This document shows, piece after piece, positions 27,640 through 40,736 of a stretch of DNA of 64,000 nucleotides. The translations under genes and the position numbers were made by a program. The DNA is from Crambe crambe (lineage: Eukaryota; Porifera; Demospongiae; Poecilosclerida; Crambeidae): NCBI GenBank assembly GCA_963924555.1, contig OZ004596.1, forward strand, positions 4,474,139 to 4,538,138, read 5' to 3'. How positions within the stretch are numbered: position 1 is the stretch's first letter; each line of letters opens with the position of its first letter. The notes below the pieces were generated by a model. The model searched no databases. It had not been told where the DNA came from and saw only the letters and a program-made list of their open reading frames with translations.

Positions 27640-27935
27640 ATCATTCATACATACACAGGGTTCCTATCATACACAGGGTTCCTATCATTCATACACAGGG
27701 TCCCTATCATACACAGGGTTCTCCCCAAGCCTATCATTCATACACAGGGTTCCTATCATTCATACACAGGGTCCCTATCATACACAGGGTTCTCCCCAAG
27801 CCTATCATTCATACACAGGGTTCCTATCATTCATACACAGGGTCCCTATCATTCATACACAGGGTCCTATCATACACAGGGTCCCCAAGCCTATCATTCA
27901 TACACAGGGTCCCTATCATCCACACTCAGGGCTCT
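27640..27935. repeat. Minisatellite, unit about 20-24 bp
   Basis: Roughly a dozen copies of a unit built from TATCATTCATACACAGGGT with TCC or CCC links. Longer units that also carry CTCCCCAAGC recur several times, so there is a higher-order pattern. An open frame runs through it (27540-28073) but reflects the repeat only. Confidence 0.9.
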
Positions 27936-28177
27936 GCTTGTTATAGCTATAGTCTTAGAGTGGTGCTGTACTACCTCCCTGATAGGCTCAAATGCCTCAT
28001 TGGCAAAGCCTGTCTTTTCCATCGTCAAAGCAAGTGTGGAGGATCTCTTACTAGAACAACTTATCATCAATAAAGACACAATAGCAACACTTACTAGAAT
28101 ATTGCACAGAGTCACAAAAACAACCACAAGGCCTTAATTATACCATATAACGTGGCCACAAACCACAAGAATCAATT

Positions 28178-28225
<48 letters not shown>
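28178..28225. repeat. (CA)n microsatellite
   Basis: About 23 CA units followed by CTCACTCA. Confidence 0.95.
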
Positions 28226-28229
<4 letters not shown>

Positions 28230-28635
28230 TCAATACGTTCTTCACAATAAGTGCTTGGAAATTTCATGAGGTGAAATGGTGATTTAGCTAGTATACAAAA
28301 ACATATGGTTCACTCTTCAATTTTTGCATGATACCCCACAAAGATTTCACAGAAATTCCGCGTGGTACTTCTGTCTATCCAATTGCTCTACAACTGAAAG
28401 TGTATTATGGGAATGTCTTTGACTTGCACTCCAAATCATTTTTTTGAAGAGAACACCTCATAGGGGAGAAAAAATTATTGCATATCTCATTAATTAGAAA
28501 TTATATCATAACTGTTACTATAGATACGTATTTACTGTATTATGATAATGTTCAAGAATCACACTCTACTATAGTACTTCTATGTGTAGCTAATATTATT
28601 AGCTAGCCAGCTAGCTGAAATGGTATTTTCAGTTT

Positions 28636-31600
28636 TTATCGTTGGAATAAAATTGCTACAAGTGGGAATAACAGCAGAGCCAAGGAGAAAGAGATAGCAG
28701 GACGAGCTCCATTAGTACTGATTGGAGGGGATGATTGAGCCACGGTGGCAAATTGCAGTGCCTTTGATTGTAAAAATAATAAGAAAGAGGGTTAGTTGCA
28801 GTTGATAAAGGTACAGTAGAGTCTACCTGAGGGCTGCTAGTGGTCACGTCACTTGAAGGATTGTTAATCTTGTTGGCAATTTGTTCCACAAACATACGAC
28901 AAGCACTCCCAGCTCGTTGAATATCCTCCAGGACTATGTGCACATCACCCGTCCTGAGGAGAGTCACTGCAACTCTACAGAGACGGAGGATGTTCTCAGG
29001 GATGAACCCATTACCGACAAGAGTTGTGAGGAACTCATCCAGAGTCTCCAGTGATGGATTCTGCCGAATGTACTCGTCAAGAGCATCACGATCAAATCCT
29101 AAAGTCACAGCTCCACCTACAGTTACAGACAGTCAAACTGACATAGGCTGAAAGTATGACAATGCAGGTATCAAGGGGCATATAATATTTCTCTGATGTC
29201 ACATTCAGATCTGTTGACTCACCACACACAGGACAGCAACCATCTTCAGGTTGGATCACAGAGGAACAGTCCGACACATCACTACACCTCCCACTACGCC
29301 TCAGTCGCTGACAGATATCACTGACACGAGTAGTGGCACCAGCATCCATGCAAGCTCCTCGATAGTCCACTCTAGCATTGGCTGACTGAGCCCTCAGTTC
29401 ACAAGTGTTATTGTAAGTCACCCCATCTGTACCACAAACCTGTTGAGAGAGAAACCACATCGATAGTGTAATCAGGGACAACCATTAACAGGCTTACAGG
29501 ATCATCAGAACACTCTTGTCTGTCGCACCTGCCAGCATAGGATACTTGGACTCGGGTGGAGTCTTGAACTAGACGACAAATGCTGCTGTAGGTCTCTCCA
29601 TCATCACCACATACAGTAGTATCTGTTTATTATTGTAGGTAACAGTCATACCAAGGCAGCTAGATGACTGTTTAATTAAGGGGCACTACCCACCTTCACC
29701 GTTATCATCATTCGTAGCATTGGTTCTGCAGATGAGATTTCGGGGGTCTATACAAGACCTGAAACGAATGGGCCGACATCCAGACCTACTCAGACAGGTG
29801 ACTCCACCCCTTCTCAGACAGATCTTTGTCCCATTGCAGGGATAGGCCACACAAACATCCTGAAACACACAATAATTACATGCATATTGAACTCATATCC
29901 AGCATTAGTGATTTACTTGTTTAGAGCAAGGACCAGGAGTGAGACCCTTGGCATCTAGCCCTCGACACTCAGTTGCAAAACACCTTGAGGGATAAGTGCG
30001 TCCATCTTTCCCACAGACTGGCTCTGCCCTCATGGCACCACATTGACGACATCTCCGTTCCGGCTCAGGATCACTGGGGTCACCATTGTCGTCGTCATCT
30101 TCCTCACCATTGTCATCATCTCCACAGGTGCGTCTGGAACAAGTCAGCACTCCATTGCGGCAATTACAACGATTGCAGTCCAACTGGAAATGATAGGACA
30201 TTATCAACTTGATTGGCTTAAGGCAACTACGCATTAATAATGGTACAAACAAGGAGAGTTTACTTATCCACCAGATTTGTATGCCAGGCAGTATAACTTA
30301 CAATGATAAAGTCACCATGAGCCAGTGTCCTTCCCCTGACTGTGCATGAACGATCACTAACAGGTGAAGGGTTCAAGCGGCGACAGGTAACATCAGGTAG
30401 TCTCACACAGAGCTTTGGTTGTCCGTCTCTGCAGAGGCAGCGGCTACAGTTCCCTGTCCTCTCAAGGTTGATGAATTCCTCCCCACTTCGGACTTCATAG
30501 GAGAAGCTTGAACTGGACTGGTATGCACACCTTCTATGAACTGTACCCAATTAGCAATATAATACTAATAGTTGCCAAAAATATTCATGCTTGCTTTCAT
30601 GTCAATTTTATTAGCTACCATCCCACAGGAATATAAATCTTTATTTGGCCACCACAAACTACCCTCAAATTCTTTCCCACTCAGTCAGAGTTAATTAGCT
30701 TAATCTCATGCACCTTGCCACAAACAATGGCATAGCTACGTACGTAGCTAACTCTTTTCTTGAAATGTATTCCCTCCAAGCTTACCTCTGTCTTCACAAT
30801 CAGGAGCATCCCTGAGGTTCTCTACTCTCATATCTGTTCCAGCTACTGTGGTCCCATTAGCACGCACACACCGACAACGATAAAATTGCAGCCTGTTTAT
30901 AGATTCCTTCCGACATTGGAGAGGTTGGAAATTTCCATCTTCATCACAGTTAGCATCCACTAGACCCCTGGCTCTAGCTTGGATACATGATCCTATAACA
31001 CACAAGGAAAGTGAAATTACAGGGTATAATTATGGGAGAGTGAAATTACAAGCATGGAAATTAGCTAGCTAGCTAATAGATAGTTAGTCTTGCTTTTTAT
31101 ATCTTTGCTATTTGATACTCTAGAGAGTTAATGAGGTCTTTGTAGCTATGAATTCACCCATCGAAGTTAGTTTGACACTACATCCTGCACATAACATTTG
31201 GGGGGTGATTATATTTTACCATTTTGATTCTCAAGTCTGCACACGCGTCTGTCTAGTGCCTCCCTCTTGCAAATCAGTCCTCTTCTACAAGGTACCACGA
31301 CATTGTGCAACTGGCTCACTGCATCACGAGCATCCAGATCAGGTAGTGCTGTAAGGATATGCTGAAAAATATTGTCCTCAAGATCATCGTCATCATCATC
31401 ATCGTCATTATCAAATCCATCACATCTGTCACCTTCACTCACACCTGCAATAATGAAAATTTCTCTTTCTCAAAAAAAAATAGTTGGAGAAGGAGTGATC
31501 TTCTGATTCATGCCTTAAGTAACTAGTTATGTCTTCTAGACGTACGATCAACACAAGTGAAACGTCCTGCTATTCCAGTGGGCAAACAAATCTCATCATC

Positions 31601-31659
31601 TCTACATGCTGAAGAGTCATCAAGAGAACACCCATCCATCATACCTACACACATAAGGT

Positions 31660-31692
<33 letters not shown>

Positions 31693-32153
31693 GGGGGAAA
31701 TCACCTCAACAATATTTTCCACTAACCATACCCACTAATACACTAAATGGGTGTGGGTATATTGTCAGTACTAGCATGTAATTGATTGCCAGGCTATTAG
31801 CTCACCAATACAACTCCTATTGCATGCTAGACAAGGATAAGTCTCTCTGGTAAGAACGATGCAGTTTTTGCTGCAACCATTTTCTACTAACATCCTAGCA
31901 TCAGGACAAGCAGTTGGAGGCATTATGTTCGAAGTTTGAGGTGTGAAAATCCTTGCAGTAGTTGGAGGTATGCGAGTCCTGTCAGTTGGGTCTTGCTGAC
32001 TGAACACCACATAAACTGCATAAAATAAAATTAATGTGCAATACAAGAATAGAAAAGGCTAATTAAAATACAAGATCACATGGACGATACAGCAATAGGT
32101 AAACACTCACTCAAGGTGAACAAGAATAAAAAAGTTTTCAGCTGAAATTCCAT
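28636..32153 (-). CDS. Kazal/thyroglobulin/VWC GPI-anchored protein, gene B
   Basis: Inverted paralogue of gene A with the same exon order. Exon 1 (32111-32153) encodes MEFQLKTFLFLFTL, a signal peptide close to that of A. Exon 2 follows a TATGCAG acceptor and adds a Thr/Pro-rich stretch before the Cys-rich module (ENGCSKNC, CLACNRSC). Then come the acidic linker (DDDDDDDDLED), the CRRGLICKREALDRRVC segment, a thyroglobulin-like domain (30787-30992; ANCDEDGNFQPLQCRK, CRCV), the VWC-like pair, the Kazal modules, the DGCCPVCG block and a hydrophobic C-terminus (ISFSLALLLFPLVAILFQR, stop at 28636). The 3' two thirds are almost the same as A, while the N-terminal exons and the extreme C-terminus differ more. 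A 32-base G run (31660-31691) lies in an early intron. The function should match A. Confidence 0.82.
28827..30540. repeat. Right arm of inverted gene duplication
   Basis: Reverse-complement counterpart of 25480-27174. Similarity continues through exons and introns, then fades upstream of the VWC-like exon of both genes. Confidence 0.85.
31660..31691. repeat. Poly-G tract
   Basis: 32 G in a row inside an intron of gene B. With the C/G runs at 15683 and 19936 it is the third such homopolymer in the window. Length may be unreliable in the assembly. Confidence 0.9.
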
Positions 32154-33641
32154 TCTTAATGCACCGTTCTCAAACCCCAAAGTAAATACTGGTTTTAGGT
32201 GTGGATTGAACCACTTAAGTATTATGGAGTGATGCCCTAATATAAGTATTAGTGCTGTATTTGTCACACAGCTTAGCTAGCTAATGCTGCCATATATGAC
32301 ACTATGTGAGTGGTGCCCTACGTAATTTGATACATCATAAAATAAACCATTAGCTTAATATGAAAACATTTGTTTACATAAGACAAGTGGTAAAGGATTA
32401 GCTACAACCACACAAGGAAAGGCACATGCAGTAGCAAACATGCCTAAAAAAAAAAAAGGGCCATGCATGGACAGAGTTTTGTGGTTTGTCTATAATACAG
32501 TGGCCTAGGGGAAGGTGGGGGGGAGTGTGGAAACAATGCTAACCATGTCACAGTAATTGAGATTTGAACCATGTCCATACGTATACCTTTGTGAAGTCTG
32601 CTCTGAATGAAGTATATGGTACCTAAATAAAAGGTCATGCATTGATGCTCTCACACAGTGCAGCAGATTTGTTGTCACCGTGTCCACACAGATCCTCTAA
32701 AGTCTGCTCTTATTGACCCACACCCATGTACTCTCCACGCTGATTGAGTTAGAGCATTCAACAGTGCCAAAAATTACCATGAAAATTGATTCAAGAGACC
32801 TTACCCAGCCACCTGTTTGATTACAAATAATGGCATGCACTCGGCCTTTTGCAGTTTTAGCTTTCTTGTCTCAATAATCACCTTTTGAGCCAATGCTCAT
32901 TGAATTTGTATGTTAGGGCACAGTTCCATTATCAACTAGGATAGTAGCCATTTAGGATATTGCAGTATTCTAACAGTCATCATAGCTACCACTAACATGG
33001 CAAATACACTTGGGAGTTTTGAGTGTAAATATGGTCGTCAATTGCACAAGAAGTACATAATAGAACATGCTATCTAACCATACGTAGCTGTCATCATAAC
33101 TTAACTGGATGTATAGTGATCAAACATGGCTTGTTTATATGAATGTAGTGATTAAACATGGCTTGTTTATATGAATCTTGTGATCATTGAGATTCTTTAA
33201 GTAAGTCCAGGCTTTAAAAATGCTCAAATAAATATCTGCCATTGTCATTATACAATGAAATAATGTATTGCAACTACATCCAATACTTATAAATTATTGT
33301 GTCAGTACCACATGCATTTTAGCAACATAGCTATTGCAGTCACTATAATGAAATATTTGAGGCTTAGCTATAGGCTCTACCAAATTTGGCAACACTGTGG
33401 TCAAAATTCAAAGTGGCAGTGTGTGTCATCTAGTTCCTGCACCATTCCAAAAGGAGACTGCTTCTTAGACAACACTTACACGCTAATTCAATAAGGCACT
33501 TTTACAGAAGGACTTCATTCTATTGTCATGCAGACATTCCTTATTATGGTGAAATGGCAAAACACACTTCTTCTACGTAACTATAAAAGAAGGATAAGAT
33601 TCTAAAGTAGCTAGCTCAAAATAATTAAAGCAACTTTGAAA
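32154..33641. other. Intergenic between divergent genes B and C
   Basis: Should contain both promoters. A direct duplication of about 30 bp occurs at 33117-33178 (two copies containing AAACATGGCTTGTTTATATGA). No other structure or gene is seen. Confidence 0.5.
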
Positions 33642-36600
33642 ATGGATTTCTCCCTTCTAATAGCTGTTGGTAAGCTCCTTGCATCATTAGCTGTGCTAAA
33701 TCTTTATCATGATAATCAATACTAGATAGCTATTAGCTATCTCTTTATCTGTTTGTTTGCTTATTTGCAGGTTTCTTAACAATTGTATTTCCTGAGTCAG
33801 GACATGCTCAAGACCCACTACCAGGTTCAATATAATTGCTAGTTAGCTACAAAACTTGCTTATCAAATTGATTTTTTTTTGCATGGTCAATTTAATTTAT
33901 TATGAGACTGCATGCATGGTGGAGCTAACTGCGACACTCATCATCGGGGTTTGATATAGCTAACTATAATTATTCTGTTGATTGCATAATTTTCATATGT
34001 AGATTCTGTTCCTTCTTCATTTGGTAACAACTGTACCGCTCAGCAAGCTGTAGACCCAAATGTACGCTGCGTATTGGTCGACGGTCAAATTAGATTCAGC
34101 CCCATCCAGTGTTTCAGCAACACTGACACATGTGCATGTGTGGACACCATGACAGGAAGAAGACTGGAAGGTTTGTCAGAGTTCCCGGATCCCAGTCCCA
34201 CTGGCATTAACCAAATAGACTGCGTGACAGTACTTCCTATGACTATTCCAGGTACATTATTAGTATGTGGCCATAATACACCTCATCAACTTATTGCTGC
34301 AAGAAAGTTACTTGATTATAACATGAATGCTATGCTACATACTGCCATGATAGATCTACTGTAGCTATAGGCAGAGAAACATGGACCTGAGAAACTATGG
34401 AGTGCACTCTCTCTCTCCTCTAAATGCCTCAGGACTTAACTTCTGTCTGACTGACATTCATGCTCTTACCATTTTGAATTATAATTGGTATACGGTGTGT
34501 ATGTCCTCATTGGTCAGATAATAGCTACAGCCAAGGGCTGGCTACATACATGGATCACTTGTTTCAGCATGTGTCTAACTTGCCTATAACTATGTAGAAA
34601 GCTTATTGGTAGATAGGCAACTCTAGAATGGTATTTAGCTACTAGTTGCATTGTATGACTGTGTTTTTATATTGATAAATAACAGGTGCTGAGCCTTCTG
34701 CAGAAGTGCCTACAGATGGCCAAGGAGGAGCCGAACCTTCACCCGTGATTCCCACTGATCCACCAGCAACCATTAATCCAGTTACGACTGTGGCACTTGG
34801 AACAATACAGAGACCCACAACTCCATCACCAACAACACCAGGTCCCATCACGACACAACCTACAACTGCTTCACCAACCACATTGCAACCTACAACAGTA
34901 TTACCAACAACACTGGCAGCTACCACAATACAACCAACGACAGCATCACCAATAACTGAAGAACCTACAGATGACGACGACGAGGATGAATCGAGTGATT
35001 CAAGTAGCAGTTCTTCTTCTTCAAGTAGCAGTTCTTCTTCTTCAAGTAGCAGTTCTTCTTCTTCAAGTAGCAGTTCTTCTTCTTCAAGTAGCAGTTCTTC
35101 TTCTTCAAGTAGCAGTTCTTCTTCTTCAAGAAGCACACGGTGCTCCTCAACTCAAGATCGATCAAGAAGTTCTCGTCGCTCAAGAAGTTCTCATCACTCT
35201 TCAAGGAGTAGAGATAGTGCTTCAGGAACTGATGAGGACCCAGACTGCACCTCGAGAGGTACACCTAAATCACGATCTGGTACTACACGACGATCTGGTA
35301 CCACACATCGATCTGGTTCCAGGAGGAAAAGGTGTGAAACTGTTCAACAATTGCATCAAAATGGATGTGCAGAGAGCTGTGTAGTAGAAGATAAATATGG
35401 TTGTCCTACTTGCAATATATCATGCAGAGGTGAGCAAGAGTTCTGAGATCACACTTAGCTAGTTATAGCAATGTGAAGCAAATATACGAGTTTTTCCCCC
35501 ATGCAGGCACTAGTGAGAGCACTTGCAACTGCACTGCAAATCAGGTCTGTCTGAAAGTGGGACGATTCGGAATGCTGCAATGTGTTGATCGTAAGTCCAG
35601 CAATGAAATTGTGATGATATCACTGAGGCTAACATGATTGTGCTTTTTAATCTTAAATTGACCATCTGATCAAAAGAGTTCTGTTCTGTGCATAGGACTT
35701 GGAGAAGGGCAAAGATGTGATGGAGGAGATGAAGATGATGAAGATGATGAGAGGAGTGATAGCTCGTGGAAGGACTCGACCAAAGGGAAGAGTGGAAAGA
35801 GGAGGAGGAGGATGAGGAGAGTGAGGAGTAGGATCCAAGGTGTGAGGGAGCGACTGGCATATGGGCAGTTGGAAGTAGCTGACGTGCCATGTCAAGATGG
35901 TCTAGTCTGCTTAGAAGTGGAAGAGGATAGGAGGGAATGTCGACCAGTGAATCTAAATGGTAATTAAATGAGCACCTCTTACTGTAACCTCGTACTCAGG
36001 GCTAGGCCTGGGACAAACACTGCCTACATTACTTGGCTACTTGTGCTTTGCTGTTTTGGGGAATCTATATGAAGGGAGAGGCTAGCTGTTACCAAATGGC
36101 TTTATCATCTCTTGCAGGGACATGCGTAAGAGCTCGTGCAGAATCTCCATCTCTTGCCTGCAATCCCAATGGGGATTTCCAACCCCTACAGTGCCGTACC
36201 GAGGGGAGCATCACAACCTGTGAATGTGTCCAACCATCCGATGGAACTCCAATCCCAGGCACTCAAGTGGTGATATCAGATCTTGATGATATTCCTGAGT
36301 GCACTCCTCTAGGTACATAATATTGCTAATAATGGACGTGGAAGGATAAAATTTTGACTACACTTCTCTAATTCTAACATAGCATTCAGGAGTTGTACCA
36401 GAATGGTGGCAGGAAACATATTGGGTGTCTCCCATGGTGAGTACATGGTAGATGCTGCTGCCTGTCGGAGGTGCCGTTGCAACGATGGGTCGTTGGAAGA
36501 CTGTGAACCCTCTCGGACTTGCAGGAGCATTCAGCTAAGTCCTACAAGCTGCACATATGAGGATCAGATCATTCGTCATGGTGATAGCTTCGAGGTACAG

Positions 36601-38926
36601 AACAGTTGATACAAAATTAATATTTTAGCTAGCTAGATTTTGAATGCACATCTTCTTCCTCTGGCTACAGATTGACTGTAACAGATGTGGTTGTTATAAT
36701 GGCAACATCAGGTGCACCCGGACCATTTGCTACTCGGAAGAAACCATCACTGATCGTTGCTCGTCCTGTGATAACGAACCGTACTCACCGGTCTGTGCCA
36801 GGAATGGAGTAACATACCAGTCCGAGTGTCATGCCGTGTACTGTAGCAGACAAATCCCCTTCACCCTGATACCTGGAAACTGCACTGCCATGGTGAGCTA
36901 TGTAGTCAGGTCCAGCTAGTTATTCTTAACAATAAGCTGCATGATCAGGAATGTAGGGATAGCCTATTATGAGCATCTTCGTGGTGGAATGTTAAGCTGC
37001 AGTACTACATGGCCACCATATGTATCATGGCCTATTAGAGATTCTAATCTTGGCTAGTTAGCTACTTGGCTAAAAATGGTTATGATGCACAGAGTACTAA
37101 TCCTGTAAAACTAGCTATAGAGTTATAAAATAAATTGCTAACATTCTGTGAAGCCAAGCTATATCTGCTTAGCTTTAATTAGTGTCATGTTATTCTCTAC
37201 AGGATGTGTGTTCAATGTTTCCCTGTGCTGAAGGAGAGTTCTGTTTGAGAAGGGGAGGGGCTGCTTGCATCGGCGCTTGTGAGGGTGAAGATGTAAGAAC
37301 ATGTGGTGAGTGGCACTGTCAACCTGTCATCCAGTTAGCTATAGTTAAGTCTCAGTTGTTACTACTTGTTTTTTCCTTCTATTTGCAGTTAATCTTGATG
37401 AGTTGATATGTGAAAACCGTCAAGGTAAGTCAATAACTATGATTGTACAGCTTTTAGCCATAGCTCAATAGTTAGCCAATTCTGCTTCATCATTGGTGTA
37501 CTCTTCCCCTCCCATTCAGGAGAAGCAGAGGACGGATCGGAAGGGAGCACTCCCTTGTGTGCGACCAATGGAATCACTTATCCCAGCCTGTGCAGCCTGC
37601 TACAGGACACAGGAAATGAAGGTGTGGCCTACACTGGGGAGTGTGGGAGTGAAGACTGTCAAGGCGGCAGTGTAAGTCTTCTGTATACTAGGTAATAGTC
37701 GAAAAGCATTGGTATCATATTCGCCATCATTTCTAGTAATGGCATGGCATCCTCATGCTTAATTAATTGAATATCATTATTACCATTTTAAGACAGGGAA
37801 TCTCACACGCTGCATTTAACTTTTGGCAAATAACATGTAAATATTAGGAAACATGCAATGCACCCACCATCAACACAGACTCCTAGAAACAAAAAAAAAC
37901 TGCACCTCCTTGAAATCATTAGGTAACCATGACTGTTTTAAGGGTTGGTAAAGGGTTTATAATGCTTTGGGTTAATAATGCTTGGGTTGGTAAAGGGTCA
38001 ATAAGATTGGATTGGTAAAGGGATAAGTACATGGTCCTCTTCCCACAATTACCAATATTTCTTGGTGCTCATTCAGGTGTGTGGCACTGATGGAGTGACT
38101 TACGAGAACGTTTGTGTGCTGAGAAGCACTTCAGCCAATGCTCGACTGGACTACAGAGGAGAGTGCATCACTGATCCAGACAGTTCCCTAGAGGCAATCT
38201 GTGCAAGAGCCAATCAAGAGAATCGGTGTACATACAGTTCTGAAAATTGCCGCTTCCTGGTCCAGCCAGAGGAAGGGTGCTGTCCTGTGTGTGGTAAGCC
38301 ATTCATGCATTGTGATGATGGTTCATAGCAAGGTATTCTTCACAGCATTGCTTGTACAGTTTATTAGGAGATACCATTTTGTGGGATGACAGTATTTAGC
38401 TAAGTACAAGCAAGATGCATAGTTGACTGCCCTCTGTTCCATGCAACATAGCCAAATATCTCATTCTTACTTCATAGGTGGTATCATTTTCATTGCTATT
38501 GACTTGCAAGGACTGAGAGAGTACGTGCAGATCAACCCCAGACTGAGGCCTCTTGATTCGCTCTACCAGGTTTTGGTTGAATCTGACATCATAGAGCGTG
38601 AAGTGACACAACGATGTGAGGTAGAGTTCTCACTGACTCATCGCAACCTCCAAATTGTGCTCTCAGCTAAGACGAGTGGTGATCAAGAGTTCTGCTCCAA
38701 TGTAGCTTCTACGGTGACTTCAGTGATTAGCAATCCAGCACAGAGGCTGGGCTTCACTCCCGATGCTCTGCAGTTTGCTACAGCTGCTGTGGTCGGTAAC
38801 CCTATCTCAATAACACCTGGAAATAGTGACAGTAGCAATAGTGGTGCCGCTGAAATTATCACACTTACTTCCTTGAGTCTCTGTGTCATTGTTTCTCTCA
38901 TAATGAGTGGCATCTTCATGCATTGA
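33642..38926 (+). CDS. Kazal/thyroglobulin/VWC GPI-anchored protein, gene C
   Basis: Third paralogue, with extra N-terminal modules. Exon 1 (from 33642) plus the next encode a signal peptide (MDFSLLIAVGFLTIVF). Then comes a thyroglobulin-like domain (about 34004-34250; IQCFSNTDTCACVDTMTGR), a Thr/Pro-rich mucin-like stretch, a poly-Ser tract (35000-35125), and an Arg/Ser/Thr-rich region (TRRSGTTHRSGSRRKRC). From there it follows genes A and B: CAESCVVED...CPTCNISC; an acidic/basic linker; CQDGLVCLEVEE; a second thyroglobulin-like domain (36120-36311; CNPNGDFQPLQCR, CECV); VWC-like modules (36390-36596, 36671-36890); Kazal modules (VCARNGVTYQSEC; VCGTDGVTYENVC at 38076); the EGCCPVCG block; and a hydrophobic tail ending ...VSLIMSGIFMH. 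About 15 exons; the 5' mini-exons are less certain. Confidence 0.78.
35000..35125. repeat. 21-bp coding tandem repeat (poly-Ser)
   Basis: Six exact or near-exact copies of the 21-base unit TCAAGTAGCAGTTCTTCTTC-T, each encoding seven serines with the same mix of TCA, AGT, AGC and TCT codons. This shows duplication of the whole unit. The antisense frame is also open (Leu/Glu repeats) but is a shadow. Confidence 0.95.
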
Positions 38927-40736
38927 GTACAAAACTCATTCTACTTATAGTATAGTCCCATTGCCATTATGTCTTGATACAGTGTTAACTATATTATGCA
39001 CTAATTCTTTTCATTGAGATAAATATAAAACAGCCAACCACTTACAGTTATACATGTAGTTGTGGAGAAAGGTCTCTCATGAATAGGAATAGTATAATCC
39101 CTGTATGCTAATGCATTTTTTTTGATATTAAGGGAAGGGGAGGTTTGTAACCATTGATTAATTCATCTTGTGGAAGTAAAATAGTTGCCTCAAGTATATT
39201 TATACACATGACACACAGAATGGAACAAGCCATAATTTCAATCTTAAGTACACTTATATATAACTATAGAGCTGCTGGGAACATGATATGCAAGAGGTTA
39301 ATAATCAGTGCTAGCTACTCCCTAGACACATGATAGTCATCATAATTCATTCATTAGCTAACCAATAATTAATGTGCACTTAATTGGATACAATAATGCC
39401 ATGAATGTTATTTCGCTACCACGTCTCATACCCACACAGAGATAGCTGGTACTGAGTCAATTAGCTATTGGCTGTTGAATTTTTCCCTCTTCCCCCACAT
39501 GTCACATTAGCTATACTGTTTCAGTGGTGTAGCCTCCAATACGGTTGATACGGTTTCAACCGTACCACTTTTTCATGAATAACACGTTTAGCTATGTGTG
39601 CCATACCTGCCAACCCCTGGAAGAAAAAATCCTAGCTATAACAAGTGAGCAGCTGCCTGGCTACTAATATGACCACTGACCACAATAATAACTCATGAGC
39701 AAATCCCTGGTGGTTATGGCACAAGTGATAAGGGCTAGTAGCTAACTGGTAATAAAATAAGGGTGGTAGGCTGGTAGCTAATGCAGTAATGTCCTTGGAG
39801 AGGGCAACCTCCCTAATTGTACTGGAGAGAGGACAACCTCCCTACACTGGTGTTGAGGTTTCACCATATTAGGTAGGACCTGGGTGTGGTCATAATGACA
39901 GCCTCTGACAAATTGGATCAATGAATGGGGGAGAGACTGTCACGAAAATTCATAGACAGCTCAGAGCATGAATACAATTGATGGCCGAGCCACCCATGGA
40001 CATGTGATGGTAGCTATACGTAAAATAACAAACAGCACATGATGTGTAGGACATAGTTATTCCATCACATGTTCGTATGTTGATGGAATGTCAGGCTTTG
40101 CTATTACATTACGTGTATACATTTGAATATCGTACACATTGTGTCACATGAGGGTAGCTAGCTATCTTGCATGCCATCAATGATCTTAATCAGTTTTGAA
40201 TACAGTGCATGCATGCATTACTCCAGTAGCTAAGTAACAAATCAATGCAAATGTTTGGCTGTTTTCTAGCTGTTATGAAAACTTAGCTACATGTATGTAC
40301 GAATTATGTATCTTGACACATTCATTAGATAACTGTGCACATCATTACAAAATCCAAACAGTTTCAATATAGCTACGCAGTAAGTCTTGAAAAGACTATA
40401 GCTGTAGCTATGCAGCTGTAGACAAAACAGTGACGTGCAGGTTTTGACTACAATAGCTAAAAATTATTAAGTAAAGCCCTCAAAGATATACACAATCACT
40501 GTAGCTCAATAGCCATATGATTTCCTATGAATGTAGCTAACTAGCTAACTGCATGGTCATAGGATCCATGACTCAACCCATGAATACTATTTAGCTATAT
40601 AGCGTAGCCTATAAAAGTGCAAGCGCAGCGAGCTTTAAATTTGCCCACCAGGACAGCACTCGAAGTTGACAGGTTGACTAGTTGATTTGTGTGGTGTATT
40701 AACTAGCTAGCTAGCCTGCCTTTTGCCAGATCAAAA
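38927..40736. other. Intergenic between genes C and D
   Basis: About 1.8 kb, AT-rich, with many TAGCTA words. Near 39538-39565 there is a short imperfect palindrome (ACGGTTGA...TTCAACCGT), and near 39790-39850 a repeated GAGAGGGCAACCTCC / GAGAGGACAACCTCC motif, probably debris of a dispersed repeat. No gene is seen. Confidence 0.5.

Larger units (their letters stand above)
27449..28635. other. Spacer between inverted genes A and B
   Basis: Lies between the convergent 3' ends of genes A and B. It holds the minisatellite at 27640-27935 and a (CA)n tract at 28178-28225. The remainder is AT-rich with no gene seen. Confidence 0.6.

Noticed and set aside
27540-28073. 177-codon frame with repeated HTQG/SYIHRVPI peptides
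   Set aside because: It follows the minisatellite period and has no recognisable domain.
28178-28225. Repeat array considered as CRISPR (with 27640-27935)
   Set aside because: A dinucleotide run and a minisatellite with no unique spacers, in an animal genome.
34642-35136. Antisense frame of 164 codons with LLLEEEEL repeats
   Set aside because: Mirror of the poly-Ser coding repeat of gene C, with no splice or family support.
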